NCBI GenBank assembly: GCA_003427395.1
Contig: BFEA01000441.1
Span: 391,687-422,057, forward strand
Direction: 5' to 3'
Source: Chara braunii
Lineage: Eukaryota > Streptophyta > Charophyceae > Charales > Characeae
DNA: 30,371 nt
The notes below the pieces were generated by a model. The model saw only the letters and a list, made by a program, of their open reading frames with translations. It made no database searches and was not told where the DNA came from. Every line of letters begins with the position of its first letter. Positions within the stretch are counted from its first letter, which is position 1. Both the position numbers and the translations under genes were made by a program. Positions 1 to 8,825 of this stretch are shown piece after piece.

Positions 1-192
1 AGCTTCCAGGCAAGAGCCTGGAAGTTTCCCTGTAGGGAAACAGGCTGGGGCCTGTAGGCCCTGTCAGAAGGAAGCTTCCAGGCAAGAGCCTGGAAGTTTC
101 CCTGTAGGGAAACAGGCTGGGGCCTGTAGGCCCTGCCAGAAGGAAGCTTCCAGGCAAGAGCCTGGAAGTTTCCCTGTAGGGAAACAGGCTGG
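1..192. repeat. 72-bp tandem satellite made of short hairpins
   Basis: The unit repeats at 1, 73 and 145; the third copy is cut off near 192 and the array runs off the left edge. Each unit chains several inverted repeats: CTTCCAGGC-AAGA-GCCTGGAAG, TTTCCC-TGTA-GGGAAA, CAGGC-TGGG-GCCTG and GGCC-TGTA-GGCC. Copies differ by about one base (ctgtcag/ctgccag), so amplification looks recent. 72 is divisible by 3, which leaves an open minus-strand frame that is most likely an artefact of the period. The hairpin style resembles the U3 part of the LTRs at 3701 and 11578. Confidence 0.9.
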
Positions 193-832
193 AGGTCCGG
201 GACGGGCCCTGCAAGGCCCGTGTGGCTGCACAGTATGCCACAATACAGCAGAAAGCGTAGGAAAAGACAAAAAAAAAAGAGACCCCAAAAAAGATTAAAA
301 ATGTTATGTGGCACAAAAAAAGAACGATTTTGCGAGCAAAATTTTCCCATGCCACTGTCTTGAAATCTTTATTAGATTAACTTCTTGGGTGTGTGCCAAC
401 TGTGTTTGGCACACCCTGCAGGACACCATGCTCGAACAATCGTGTAGTACACGCTTTCTTGCCTGATACGCTCTTTAAAGCGTCAATTTCAGCAAACTCC
501 AATTCCATTCCTTTTAGACCGGACTTTCAACATCAGACTACCGTCTTCACCAGAATACAACGTACGGTCATTATTGCTGTTGTATCTAGACTCAAAGTTG
601 TCCCAAATGCAGCTACAATAACCGTATATCTTGTATGTGGGTGACAACGGTAGTCGATACGCATTGACACGACTGCACAGCACACCCCACAGCACGCGAT
701 GCACCACACAACATGGTGCATCATAAGTATGAGATGCACATTTAGCCATCAGTGACATGAATACCCTAATCAGTATCCGAACATGGCTCAGCTATGTACT
801 ACCAGCAAGAAGGTGAAGTGAAAGAATCTCAC
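193..832. other. No recognisable gene; probable intron or intergenic DNA
   Basis: The stretch contains one more GC inverted repeat (GGGCC/GGCCC near 205-219), an A-rich run near 269-280 and short open frames on both strands without recognisable motifs. If the exon at 833-1043 is real, this lies in the intron downstream of it on the minus strand. I looked for the next RBR exon (a cysteine-rich segment following CxC...HLFC type motifs) and did not see one. Confidence 0.4.
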
Positions 833-1043
833 CTGAACCAGCTTCTCGAATGAAAACTCTAAACAGCAGCAGCCGCATTCTATCTCCTGGCCCTCTGCAC
901 AGTATTCCCTTGTGTTCAATGTATCGGCAAGCATGGCATCCTGCATCTCCTGGCTCTTCGCATACGCTTTCACAACCCTTGCCCACTCCTCCTCAAATAT
1001 TGGGCATTTGACAGGTGGTTGCATTCGTGGTGGTAACCGCCCC
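833..1043 (-). CDS. Exon of an RNF216-like RBR E3 ubiquitin ligase (partial)
   Basis: On the minus strand an open segment encodes a charged helical stretch (EEEWARVVKAYAKSQEMQ) followed by IECGCCCLEFSFEKLVQ. The ExCxCCxxEFxFExLxQ spacing is that of the start of RING1 in RNF216/TRIAD3-type RBR ligases, which pass ubiquitin from an E2 to a substrate through a thioester intermediate. The open frame ends in a good splice donor (CAG|GTGAGA; intron GT is the complement of 831-832), just where the next RING cysteine would be expected. A plausible acceptor (TTATTCAG|GGGG) lies at 1044-1045, giving a 211-bp exon. The acceptor is a guess; the frame is open further upstream to 1144. No other exon is visible in the window. 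The family call rests on remembered family motifs, not on a search. Confidence 0.5.
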
Positions 1044-1104
1044 CTGAATAATAACTTGATCCCCCCCGGTGGCACCCAGCTTCGGGATGCTGTATTTCCC
1101 AAGA

Positions 1105-1278
1105 TTCCCATAACCAACCAACCATCAATCAATTGATCAATCAATCAACCGATCAGAATCAGTCCATCAACCAACCAACCAACAAACCAACAACCAACAA
1201 ACCATTCAACCAAACAACCAACCAATCAATCAACCAATGAATGAGCCAGTCAGTCAGTCAATCAATCAATCAATCAGC
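1105..1278. repeat. Imperfect tetranucleotide repeat (ATCA/CAAC/CAGT)
   Basis: This is a run of CAAT, CAAC, ATCA and CAGT units with drift between them, for example four ATCA units just before 1278 and three CAAC units near 1170-1182. It lies immediately upstream (minus-strand sense) of the putative ubiquitin ligase exon, probably in an intron. There is no coding function. Confidence 0.8.
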
Positions 1279-1741
1279 ACTCCCAACTCCTCCCCCCTCC
1301 CCTTCATGTCAACCTGCTCCGCTACCGGCTCAAACGTCAATGGTTATGATCACCATGAAGATGAAGAAGCAGGTATGCATTTTCCTTTGGCTCTTCCATA
1401 AATGAATAGACAACTTCTTAACCACCACTACCTTTTCCCATGCGAGCCACCATCGGGCCCCCAAATCTTTAGGAGACCAAAACGAAACGACGGCAACCGA
1501 TGAGATTTATCAAAGGCGGCCATTGTCGGGCTCGGCCTCTGATTTTTTAGTAGGATATTTTTAAAAGGGCCTTTACCCGATACAGGCCTTGTAAAAGTAA
1601 AGCATCGTGAAAGGGTACCTCGCCAGGACCCAGAAACGTGAAAGCAGGCCAAAGGTTCAGTTCCCTATCCACAGGCACATCCTAAACTAAAGCAAAGGTC
1701 ATTGCAGCAAGACATACCTGTTCACAGGAGATGCACACCTC
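1279..1741. other. No recognisable feature
   Basis: Mixed-composition sequence with only short open frames and no recognised domain. CATACCTG near 1715-1722 resembles a reverse-strand splice donor, but nothing coding is attached to it. Confidence 0.3.
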
Positions 1742-2640
1742 ATGTCTGTTCGAGATAAGGGTATGTCTGTACATGCAGTCAGTCTGTCTGTTCGTACCAA
1801 AGAAGGTGTCTATTCGCACAATGTGAGTGTTTGTTCAGGCAGTAAGTGTGTCTGTTCGTCTAAGTTGTGCCTGTCCGAAAGTAAAGCCAATAAACAGAGT
1901 CCCAGTTCTGGTCTAAGTCTCAGGGACAGTCCAGATCCAGACATCCAAGTCCAAATCTAGGCCGAGAGGCCTCAGCAGCAGTTGAATTTCATTGGGACAG
2001 TACTGGGACACATGCAATGCAGGGTCTGGGACAAAGGAAGGCCTGAAGCAGCCAAATGCAGACCCAGCGAGGAGAGGCCAGCACTATAAAGGAAGCAGCC
2101 AGCCTCATTCCTCGCCAGATCTCCACTGGCTTCAATGCGTGGAAGTGCTGTTGTGCTTGTGCGCCAGTCAATAGGAGCAGCGCTGGAGGAGAGGATGCGC
2201 TAGACAAAGACTGTGCGCTGGAAGGGATGCAGCCATAGCTGCCCAGCGAGTTAGTAGTAGAGTAGAGGGTTAGTAGTTAGCTATGAGTAGCATTCAGAGT
2301 AGATCCTCATGAGTGAAGAGTGTGTATGCATCGTAGGAGGAAGGGACTGAGGCAGAGAGTGTTCATTCAAGGTTTGGCTATGGAGGATACTTACCTGAGT
2401 TGGAGGTGAACTGCAGAGGTGGCGCTGATGAGTAGTGACCACATTGATGACTTGGAGACAATCTGCAGGAGTAGCGCTGATGTACTGGAAGTCATATTGA
2501 TGAGTTGACAAGGGATTTGCATTGCGCTGATGAGCGCTGGACTCAAGGAACTATGAAACTCTTTGTAATCATATTTTTGATAATATAAGCTGTGAAACTC
2601 GGTTCTCTTCTCATCTACCTTTGTCTACTGTCGGTACTTC
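1742..2640 (+). mobile_element. LTR-like fragment with Gypsy-type core promoter
   Basis: The segment GGTCTGG..ACAA..AGCAGCC..GGCCAGCACTATA (about 2022-2090) matches the promoter region of the LTR at 3701-5116 (about 4150-4195) in order and spacing. Upstream, TGTCTGTTCG occurs three times (1743, 1785, 1849), like a U3 enhancer array. Downstream, GGATACTTACCTG (2385-2397) is also shared with the LTR at 4454-4465. No gag or pol follows, so this is probably a solo LTR or an LTR remnant. I could not place either end: no clean TG...CA termini or target duplication was found. Confidence 0.4.
2085..2090 (+). promoter_or_regulatory. TATA box (TATAAA) of the LTR-like fragment
   Basis: TATAAA follows GGCCAGCAC, the same context as TATATAAG at 4189 in the LTR1 promoter. 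The shared context is the reason to call it a promoter rather than a chance match. Confidence 0.5.
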
Positions 2641-2944
2641 CATTGCCTTTTCAAACTTGGCGCGGTTTTCTTTGCCGGCACGTGTTTTTTATGCCCATTC
2701 GATACTCAAAGGTGACACGAACGCACTTACCTCTAAAAACTAGTAAAAAGAAATAACTCAAGAGTTTATTTTTAACACAAGCAATATGGCGTTCCAGAAA
2801 CTCTGAAACTCCAAGACGGAACGCGGTTCCGAAGCAAAGATTAAGACTCGAACGGAGGGAGCACAAAGTGGGGAGCGCAACTTGTGCCGGATTGCCGCAA
2901 CAGGCTTGTGGAACAGAGCACACTGGTTAAGACCAGGTTCATTT
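2641..2944. other. No recognisable feature
   Basis: Open frames occur on the minus strand (2651-2923, 2758-2970), but they overlap in different frames, lack any known motif and have no splice context. Confidence 0.3.
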
Positions 2945-3700
2945 GCCTGGCTGACGGGTCGTAATAGCATGCAGGGTCACGTGTCACATGGCTATCTCTT
3001 GCGTAGCGGAGGGGCGTTGGGTTTGGTATGTGGCGTTAGGTTAGGTTGATAGGTGGAGACTGCCACGTCATCCTCCTGTATCAAACATCATTAGCAAGCT
3101 CAGCAGCGGCTTCGCCGTCGTCTTATCACGACGTCTTCAGCAGCATTGTCAGAGTCAGCCAGTTTGAATGTCTCATCAATGTTTCAATGACATTAGCGGC
3201 CTATGACATAGTTGATAGTGCACTGCCTCTCGTGGGCTGGTGGCTACTCGTGGGCTGCACCACGTTTTTTCGCCTGGCTGACGGGCTGTGAAAGCTGGCG
3301 AGGCCACGTGTCATGTGGCCATCTATTTCGTAGTGGAGGGGCGCTGAGTTTCCTCCTCCATCAACATCACCAGCAGACTCAGCAGCGGCTTCGCGATCGT
3401 CTCACCTCATCGTCAAAGTCAGCCTGTTTGACGTCTCATCAAGTCTCATTAGCGGCAGCGGCTTCGCGATCGCCTTATCGTGACGTTTTCATCAGCATCG
3501 TCAGCGTCAGCCAGTTTTGTGCACTGCTGGCTATTTGTGGGCTGCACAAGGTTTTTTCGCCACGTGCCATGTGGCCATCCATTTCATAGCGGAGGGGCGC
3601 TGAGTTTCCTCCTCCATCAACATCACCAGCAGACTCACCAGCGGCTTCGCGATCGTCTCATCTCATCGTCAACGTCAGCCTGCTTGACGTCTCATCAAAG
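2945..3700. repeat. Three diverged copies of a ~300-bp tandem repeat
   Basis: Copies start near 2945 and 3272 (both with GCCTGGCTGACGGG) and at about 3559 (truncated, lacking that start). Shared blocks include CACGTG...GTGGCCATC, GGAGGGGCG, the CTCCTCCATCAACATCACC block and GCAGCGGCTTCGCGATCG. The second and third copies are closest. Open frames across them (3046, 3212, 3480) read repeat sequence and change frame from copy to copy, so I do not treat them as genes. The Gypsy LTR at 3701 starts inside or at the end of the third copy. Confidence 0.75.
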
Positions 3701-3747
3701 TGTTACATGTTGTGCCTGCAACAGTCTGCACGGGCCATTTTCAGGCC

Positions 3748-4111
3748 CGTGTCGTTTTCAGCCTGAAAGCCTGAAAATGAGGGCCTACAGACCCCGTGTT
3801 GTTTTCAGGCCAAAAGCCTGAAAACAAGGGCCTACAGGCCCCGTGTCGTTTCAGCCTGAAAGCCTGAAAATGAGGGCCTACAGGCNCTGTGTCGTTTCAG
3901 GCTAAATCAGGGCCTTTCCNNCCCTGAGTATTTTCAGCCTGAAACTGAGGGCCATTTTCAGGCCCTCATCAGTTCGACCTGCCCTGAAACTCAGGCACCA
4001 GACCAGGGTTTTAGCTCAGGCCATTTTTGGNCCATTTTCAGGCCCTCATCAGTTCGACCTGCCCTGAAACTCAGGCACCAGACCAGGGTTTTAGCTCAGG
4101 CCATTTTTGGC
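3748..4111 (+). repeat. Tandem expansions in LTR1 U3 (47-bp and 80-bp units)
   Basis: The 47-bp unit (CGTGT..GTTTTCAGCC..GGGCCTACAGG) starts at 3748, 3795 and 3842. The 80-bp unit (CCATTTTCAGGCCCTCATC...) starts at 3952 and 4032. Each unit holds short palindromes such as GGGCCTACAGGCCC. The homologous LTR2 carries one of each, so the expansions arose in LTR1 or were lost from LTR2. Confidence 0.8.
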
Positions 4112-4188
4112 CTATTTTCAAGACAATCTTTGTTTGAGCTTCAACCCCAGGGTCTGGCACAAGAGCAGCCTCCTGGACGGGCCAGCAC

Positions 4189-4196
4189 TATATAAG
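4189..4196 (+). promoter_or_regulatory. TATA box (TATATAAG) of LTR1
   Basis: TATATAAG sits in the GGCCAGCAC context shared with the fragment at 2077-2090. LTR2 has lost exactly this stretch, so only LTR1 keeps a recognisable core promoter. Confidence 0.65.
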
Positions 4197-5118
4197 ACTG
4201 GCACGCCCTGCAGGCTGCAGGTAGTTGGGAGGTAGCTCCTAGGTACTTCCAGGCACTTCATGTGTGAGGCAGGAGGCAGTCAGTAGTCTTCAGGAATCGG
4301 CAGCAGCACTCTGGAGGAGCGCTGCAGGAGTAGTGGTCGCGTTAGCAGTAGTCTTCAGCGCTGGGCGCTAGTAGCGTTAGGTGTAGTCTTCAGCGCTGGG
4401 CGCCATAGCTAGAGTAGTACTAGAGAGAGAGAGAGAGATTGGCGGAGGCCAGGGATACTTACCTGCAGCGCCGTTGCTCCAGCTTCGTCTTCGAGGTACC
4501 TGCAGCACAGCGCCAACTTCACAGGTTAGTACCTGGCTCGTGAGAGAGAGAGAGAGTTCTTCTTCTTCCTCTTCTCAGTCCACCATCTCCTTCTCACCCT
4601 CTCGCTATCTGACTTCACTGCATCAGCAGACTACGAGCGAAAGAGAGAGAGAGAGCTTGGTGACATTTGGATCCACACTCAACATCGGACTTCAGACATT
4701 TTGAGGAGGGATTATTTGGGACTTGTAACGAGACTTGGTGTTGACGACTTCCCATCTCCCCCTTCCTCTCCTTCGTCTGATCCCCTCCTCTTCGTCTGTG
4801 TATGTCTGGACCTGGCGCTCCTTTCCTGTGTATAGCGCCAGGCTCCTTCACACCTCGTGATGAGCATGATGTATGTTTAGTCTGCGTTGAGACATTGATT
4901 GGGCTAGTCATTAGTATTCTAGCATTCTGCTTCGCTATCGTGCACTACGTGAATGGGGGTCAGTCCCGGTCAGGTCAGGAGTTGTATCTAAGTCTTCCCT
5001 ATCGGAATGCACATTGCTTGTTGAGATTCTACTTGCACTGCATTGTCCATTCAGTCCTTTTTATCACATTGTGGATCCTCGGTTATTATGTACATCGCCC
5101 ATCTGCACATGTAACAGT

Positions 5119-5130
5119 TGGTATCGGAAC
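5119..5130 (+). other. Primer binding site of element 1 (initiator Met tRNA type)
   Basis: TGGTATCGGAAC follows GTAACA-GT. It resembles the usual plant retrotransposon site TGGTATCAGAGC, complementary to the 3' end of initiator methionine tRNA, with two changes. Position right after the LTR end supports the call. Confidence 0.7.
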
Positions 5131-5382
5131 ACCGCACGTGAATCAGGACAACCTGAACTGACACGTGTGCGGGGACTAGGTAGCTGATTACGCTTGACTG
5201 ATTGATTAGAGCACACTAGTTAGCCCCCAAAATCACGATTTTGACCTTACTGCCGAAAATCAAAATTTTTTTCTTTTCTTGGATTTGTTTTCTCGCTATT
5301 TCTGTTGTGGAAAAACGCAATAGCGCAACATCTGAGATTTCCATTTTCGTTTTTCTTCTGAAAATTCGAAATTTCGTTGTTG
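5131..5382 (+). other. Untranslated leader of element 1, left part
   Basis: A/T-rich sequence with repeated GAAAATC/TTTTC motifs continuing across the LINE insertion into 8197-8460. No gene. Confidence 0.5.
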
Positions 5383-5398
5383 AAAATCCGGAATATCT
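5383..5398. repeat. Left target-site duplication of the LINE insertion
   Basis: AAAATCCGGAATATCT here is repeated exactly at 8181-8196, directly after the LINE tail. The first few A's are ambiguous with the poly(A). A related motif (GAAATCCGGAATAT) occurs again near 8245, so some of the match could be an older leader repeat. Confidence 0.6.
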
Positions 5399-6039
5399 AC
5401 AGACTGTATTGGAGCGTTGAATAGACTGCTGGGGACAAAACTCAAACATGTTAGAATAAGGGTGGCCTACTGGCTTTAGGTGTTCAGAAAGGTTTTCTCA
5501 AGGTGGAATAAGGGAGGCCTACGGGCCTTAGATCGGGTTTTGAACCAGAGGGCGGGTAAATAATGGCCAGGTCAATATCTGAGGATTGGAAAGCTTGACC
5601 AGTGCTGGAGATACTAAAGACGAAGGAGATAGGGTTAAGAAGTAGATGAGACTTAAGGATATAGGAGGCATCCGGTGGTAAGTGCAAAAAAGAGCGTTAA
5701 ATAGAAAAGGAGATTCATATGAGGGTGAGTGTAAGAGGCATTCGGCAACCTCTTTTCAGCAACCGCCTAATAACAGACTCTAGGGGGCGTGTGCGGAACA
5801 ACTCAGATGCCCCTTGGAAAGGTTGGGTGAGACATGGGTTGCGAAGGGGTGGGGACCTGTGGGATTATTGAGAGCTTCCCACTTCATTAGTACACCACCC
5901 TCAGAAAAGGCCCCTGCATAAAGGAAGGAGACTGGGTGGGGATACCTGACCTTGAGAGGGAGGTGGGGCGTGTGCACCTTACGAATCCAACACATGTGCT
6001 ACTTGAAGTCTTCTTCATCCAAAAGGGCGATAAATTACA

Positions 6040-7155
6040 GTGGAATCGACAATCCTTCACATGGAAAGAGCGAAAGGGGGGGTGTACCTCATCAGGGTCA
6101 TGGAGGAGGGATGCCTCCAGAGGGCGTACCGCCCTATGATCCCGATCGAGGACCTCCCATTAGACCCAGACAAGTGGCGATGGAGTCAAGACAACCGGGC
6201 NANGAGAGGAGAAGCAANCACGCNGACACTTCTTAGCCTTAAAACTAAAACAGCCTAACGGATGCTCAGACCTAAACGCAGACTGCGGGACCAAGTGGAA
6301 GACAGATGGTATCGTCATCTTAACATAGACCGCGGCTTGCTCAAACCTATCCGATGGTTTGCCCACTATAGCTGCAGACCCGCCAAAATCTCGGCCCTCC
6401 AATGGCAAATAGAACACATATGTCTACCAACCAACGACTGGCAGATAGACCACACGTATCTAGAGCAACAAGGGAAAGCATTGCCATGGTGCCACAAATG
6501 TCTCCAGGGCTTTCCCGGGATGAAACGAGCGGAGACCATTGAACACATCTTTCTCCAATGTCCCGCGTCAGTATTGCTATGGAGAAGCTGGGACCGGATC
6601 TGGCGACATATTGTTCCCGGCGCGGGATGGCCTTGGGATTGGAGGGCCATACTCTTAGGGTATTACCCTCAACTCCCGGAAAATGCATTCGTGGAAAATA
6701 TGTTCAAATTGGGTAGGCGAAACATTTTATGGACCATATGGTGGAGACGATGTATCCTTGAGATAGAGAGGGCGCGTGTAGATGACGGGGAAGCTATGGA
6801 ACAAGTGCGAACATTGGTCCAACATGAAATTGCATCCCAATGGAAATCAGCTAAAGACAGACTTGATCAATCATACACGTGGGGGGACATGAACAGGATT
6901 ATATCCCGTTTCTGCAGAGACTGGTTGGGAGGGGAGAGGGAGGGATGGGTGGCTGAGGTAAAATGGTCCGGGGATTGTCGACCTGAAGAGGAACTACAGG
7001 AGGAACTCCGGGAGGGAATAGCAAGAGATTACCAGCTGACTTTTCATGACTGGATCAAGGTGGACCCCGACGACCGGCTACGACCAGCTCAGGACTTCGC
7101 AGACCCCTCCCCCCCCAACCCGCTGTCCTTGGTAGAAACACTGTCATTGTCATAA
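6040..7155 (+). pseudogene. LINE ORF2 C-terminal fragment with zf-RVT-type zinc finger
   Basis: One frame runs from about 6040 to the stop after 7152, broken once by TAA at 6256-6258. The segment after 6262 encodes LPTNDW, then WCHKCLQGFPGMKRAETIEH and IFLQCPASVLLW: a CxxC...H(x4)C pattern. This is the zinc-binding region that follows reverse transcriptase in many plant LINE proteins (zf-RVT), thought to bind nucleic acid. The remaining ~180 residues are Trp- and charge-rich and end in LSLVETLSLS. The catalytic reverse transcriptase (YxDD) is missing, as expected for 5' truncation. Ambiguous bases at 6201, 6203, 6218 and 6224 lie near the broken start. Confidence 0.65.
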
Positions 7156-7173
7156 GCCTGGGCGTTGGTTGGC

Positions 7174-7283
7174 ATATTATACTTGTAGCAGACCTAGCAG
7201 ATCGCTGCCGATTCTGCTTTTGTCTGTTCTGTTTTTGACGCCTCACTGCTGATTTTTGCTGTATATTATACTTGTAGCAGACC
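7174..7283 (+). repeat. 89-bp tandem duplication in the LINE 3' region
   Basis: ATATTATACTTGTAGCAGACC occurs at 7174 and 7263, each followed by a GCAGATCGCTGC block and T-rich sequence. It lies right behind the LINE stop codon. Confidence 0.75.
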
Positions 7284-7512
7284 CGGCAGATCGCTGCTGT
7301 TTTTTCTGGTTCTGCCTTTGTTTCTTTTTCTGTTTTTTCTGCTCTGGTTTCACTGCTTCACAGCTGATTTTTGCTGTTCAGGCGCCCTGAGGATAGTTGG
7401 TGGATGGCAGGGGCCGGGGGATNGAGGGAGACTCCACTGGTGCCCCCCAGTGACTCTNCCCCCCCATNACCCGGCCTTGCTGCAGGTAGGATTGGAAGTG
7501 TGGATTGGATAT

Positions 7513-7738
7513 GGGACGCTGGACCCGGTTTCCAGCACAATGGCGCCACTTTCAATGATGTACTGTATTACATTGATGTATCCAAGGGACGCTGGACCCA
7601 GTTTCCAGCAGGTGATGCTCCCCACCAATAGATGGAGCGGCCCGCCAGGCAAAGCCTCAATCACGGTGGTTCTCTTACCACCACCAGGATAGAGGCCTTG
7701 CACATGGGCCTTATAAAAAAAAAAAGAAAAAAAAAAAA
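7513..7738 (+). repeat. LINE 3' end segment with conserved hairpin and poly(A)
   Basis: It contains GGGACGCTGGACCC..TTTCCAGCA twice (7513 and 7586, period 73), a hairpin GCTCC...GGAGC (7617-7638) and a terminal A-rich run (7711-7738). The part 7571-7710 recurs on the minus strand at about 29905-30045. Matching minus-strand open frames in both copies (GLYPG.GKRTTVIEALP) are probably due to shared ancestry of the repeat, not a gene. Confidence 0.65.
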
Positions 7739-8180
7739 GGCATTCGGTGGTGGGTGCAAAAAAGAGCGTTGAATAGAGAAGGAGATTGATATGCGGGTGA
7801 TTGTTGCAAGAATAAGACGAGGATTAGACGACCTATATGGGTGTATAGAGGGAGGGATTGACAGGATGAGAAGCCCGTAAGATTGCTAGAACAGCTCCCC
7901 CGGGCCAGGCCTTCCCTGGGGACCCATCTGTTGTGTGACTGGGTGCTGCTAGGAAGCTTCCCGACCAACAGAAGTATTCCTGGGGAGGCTATGGTATGGG
8001 AGGTGGGTTTGGTTGTAGCAGTCTCCCCCTTGATAGGCGCCTAGGGCCGCAAGGGTAAGGCTATCCTCTTCTCTTACAATCAAACTGTACTTTGGTTTTC
8101 AGGCTTGCCGGTGATAAGCAACCGAACTGATGCCCCCCAGAATAGAAGGGGCAGTTTTGTTTTGTTTAAAAAAAAATAAA

Positions 8181-8196
8181 AAAATCCGGAATATCT
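8181..8196. repeat. Right target-site duplication of the LINE insertion
   Basis: Exact copy of 5383-5398, directly after the A-rich tail. Confidence 0.6.
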
Positions 8197-8678
8197 TTCT
8201 TTTCGAAAATTTCGATTTCCTGTTGCATTTCCCGGTATTTAGAAATCCGGAATATTTTTCTTCCGAAAATCGTTTTTCTTAAAAACGGTACGGGAAATCC
8301 CTCCTGCAGCTATCATTTTCCAATCTGCGCATCTGAGTAATTCCGGAAATTTTGCTGTATTTTATTTTCGGGACTCTCTTAGTCACAGTTCTATAATCAT
8401 TTGCAGTCTGAAAGTTCGAGAGTTTTTGTCTCATTGGTAATTTCAAACTTCGAGGGAGATTGGGAGACCTACTGAACTTGCAAAACTCGGGATTTCTACT
8501 GTCTCGAAAATTTTTTTGCGAAGTCCAAAGTTCTCCAAACTTTTCTTTTTTTGATTACTGGTTCCTTATCTGGGCGATTTTTCCCACCCACCCTCCCCAC
8601 CTATGCTGTTGCCCCCTCTCGCCTTACCTTCTCTACCTGTCTCCGGGTACCCCCTGCGGCGGCATTGGTGAGTTGCCA
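8197..8678 (+). other. Untranslated leader of element 1, right part
   Basis: A/T-rich leader with repeated TCCGGAATAT and TTCCGAAAATCG motifs. The gag frame is open from 8460, but residues before 8826 are low-complexity and unlike gag, so I treat this as leader. Confidence 0.5.
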
Positions 8679-8785
8679 TGTCAGCAGACCACGTCAGCAG
8701 AATACGTCAGCGGACCACATCAGCCAACCACGTCAGCAGAACACATCAGACACGTCAGCAGCAGGGAGTACCACGTCAGCAGGCC
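8679..8785 (+). repeat. 13-bp minisatellite just upstream of gag (CGTCAGCAGA..)
   Basis: Units of the form CGTCAGCAGAACA repeat with a 13-bp period from 8679, with one shorter unit near the end. A period not divisible by 3 makes all frames read similar Ser/Thr/Arg-rich peptides, so it is unlikely to be coding. Confidence 0.75.
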
Positions 8786-8825
8786 CCCGGCCTGGTCTAT
8801 GCTGTTGCGTTCACAAACAGCCGTC

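Larger units (their letters stand above)
3701..5116 (+). mobile_element. 5' LTR of Gypsy element 1 (LTR1)
   Basis: It starts TGTTACATG, ends GTAACA and is followed two bases later by a tRNA-type primer binding site. It contains hairpin-rich U3 sequence (3720-4115), a TATA box at 4189 and (GA)n tracts at 4422, 4542 and 4642. The left ~755 bp matches LTR2 (11578-12160); right of AGGCCAGGG (4454) the two diverge completely. Within U3 a 47-bp unit is present about three times (3748, 3795, 3842) and an 80-bp unit twice (3952, 4032), against one of each in LTR2. Ambiguous bases at 3886, 3920-3921 and 4031 fall in these repeats. Confidence 0.8.
5399..8180 (+). mobile_element. 5'-truncated LINE (non-LTR retrotransposon) inserted in the element 1 leader
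   Basis: About 2.8 kb lies between 16-bp direct repeats and ends in an A-rich tail (about 8168-8184). It carries the C-terminal part of a LINE ORF2-like protein (6040-7155) followed by a long 3' region. An internal poly(A) run at 7711-7738 and a ~65-bp direct repeat (5668-5733 against 7739-7803, several mismatches) suggest two related LINE fragments rather than one copy. Endonuclease and reverse transcriptase domains are absent. The orientation matches the host Gypsy element. Confidence 0.65.

Noticed and set aside
64-288. Minus-strand ORF with 24-residue repeats
   Set aside because: The repeat is the 72-bp satellite read in one frame; the period is divisible by 3, so an open frame is expected by chance.
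3046-3821. Overlapping plus-strand ORFs
   Set aside because: They read the ~300-bp tandem repeat in different frames in each copy and run into the LTR; no conserved protein.
3886-7468. Ambiguous bases as real polymorphism
   Set aside because: The n's (3886, 3920-3921, 4031, 6201-6224, 7423, 7458, 7468) fall inside repeats and are best explained by unresolved consensus calling.
7350-7703. Minus-strand ORF similar to the frame at 29745-30158
   Set aside because: Similarity is at the DNA level across a LINE 3' region including its hairpin and tail; nothing suggests a separate gene.
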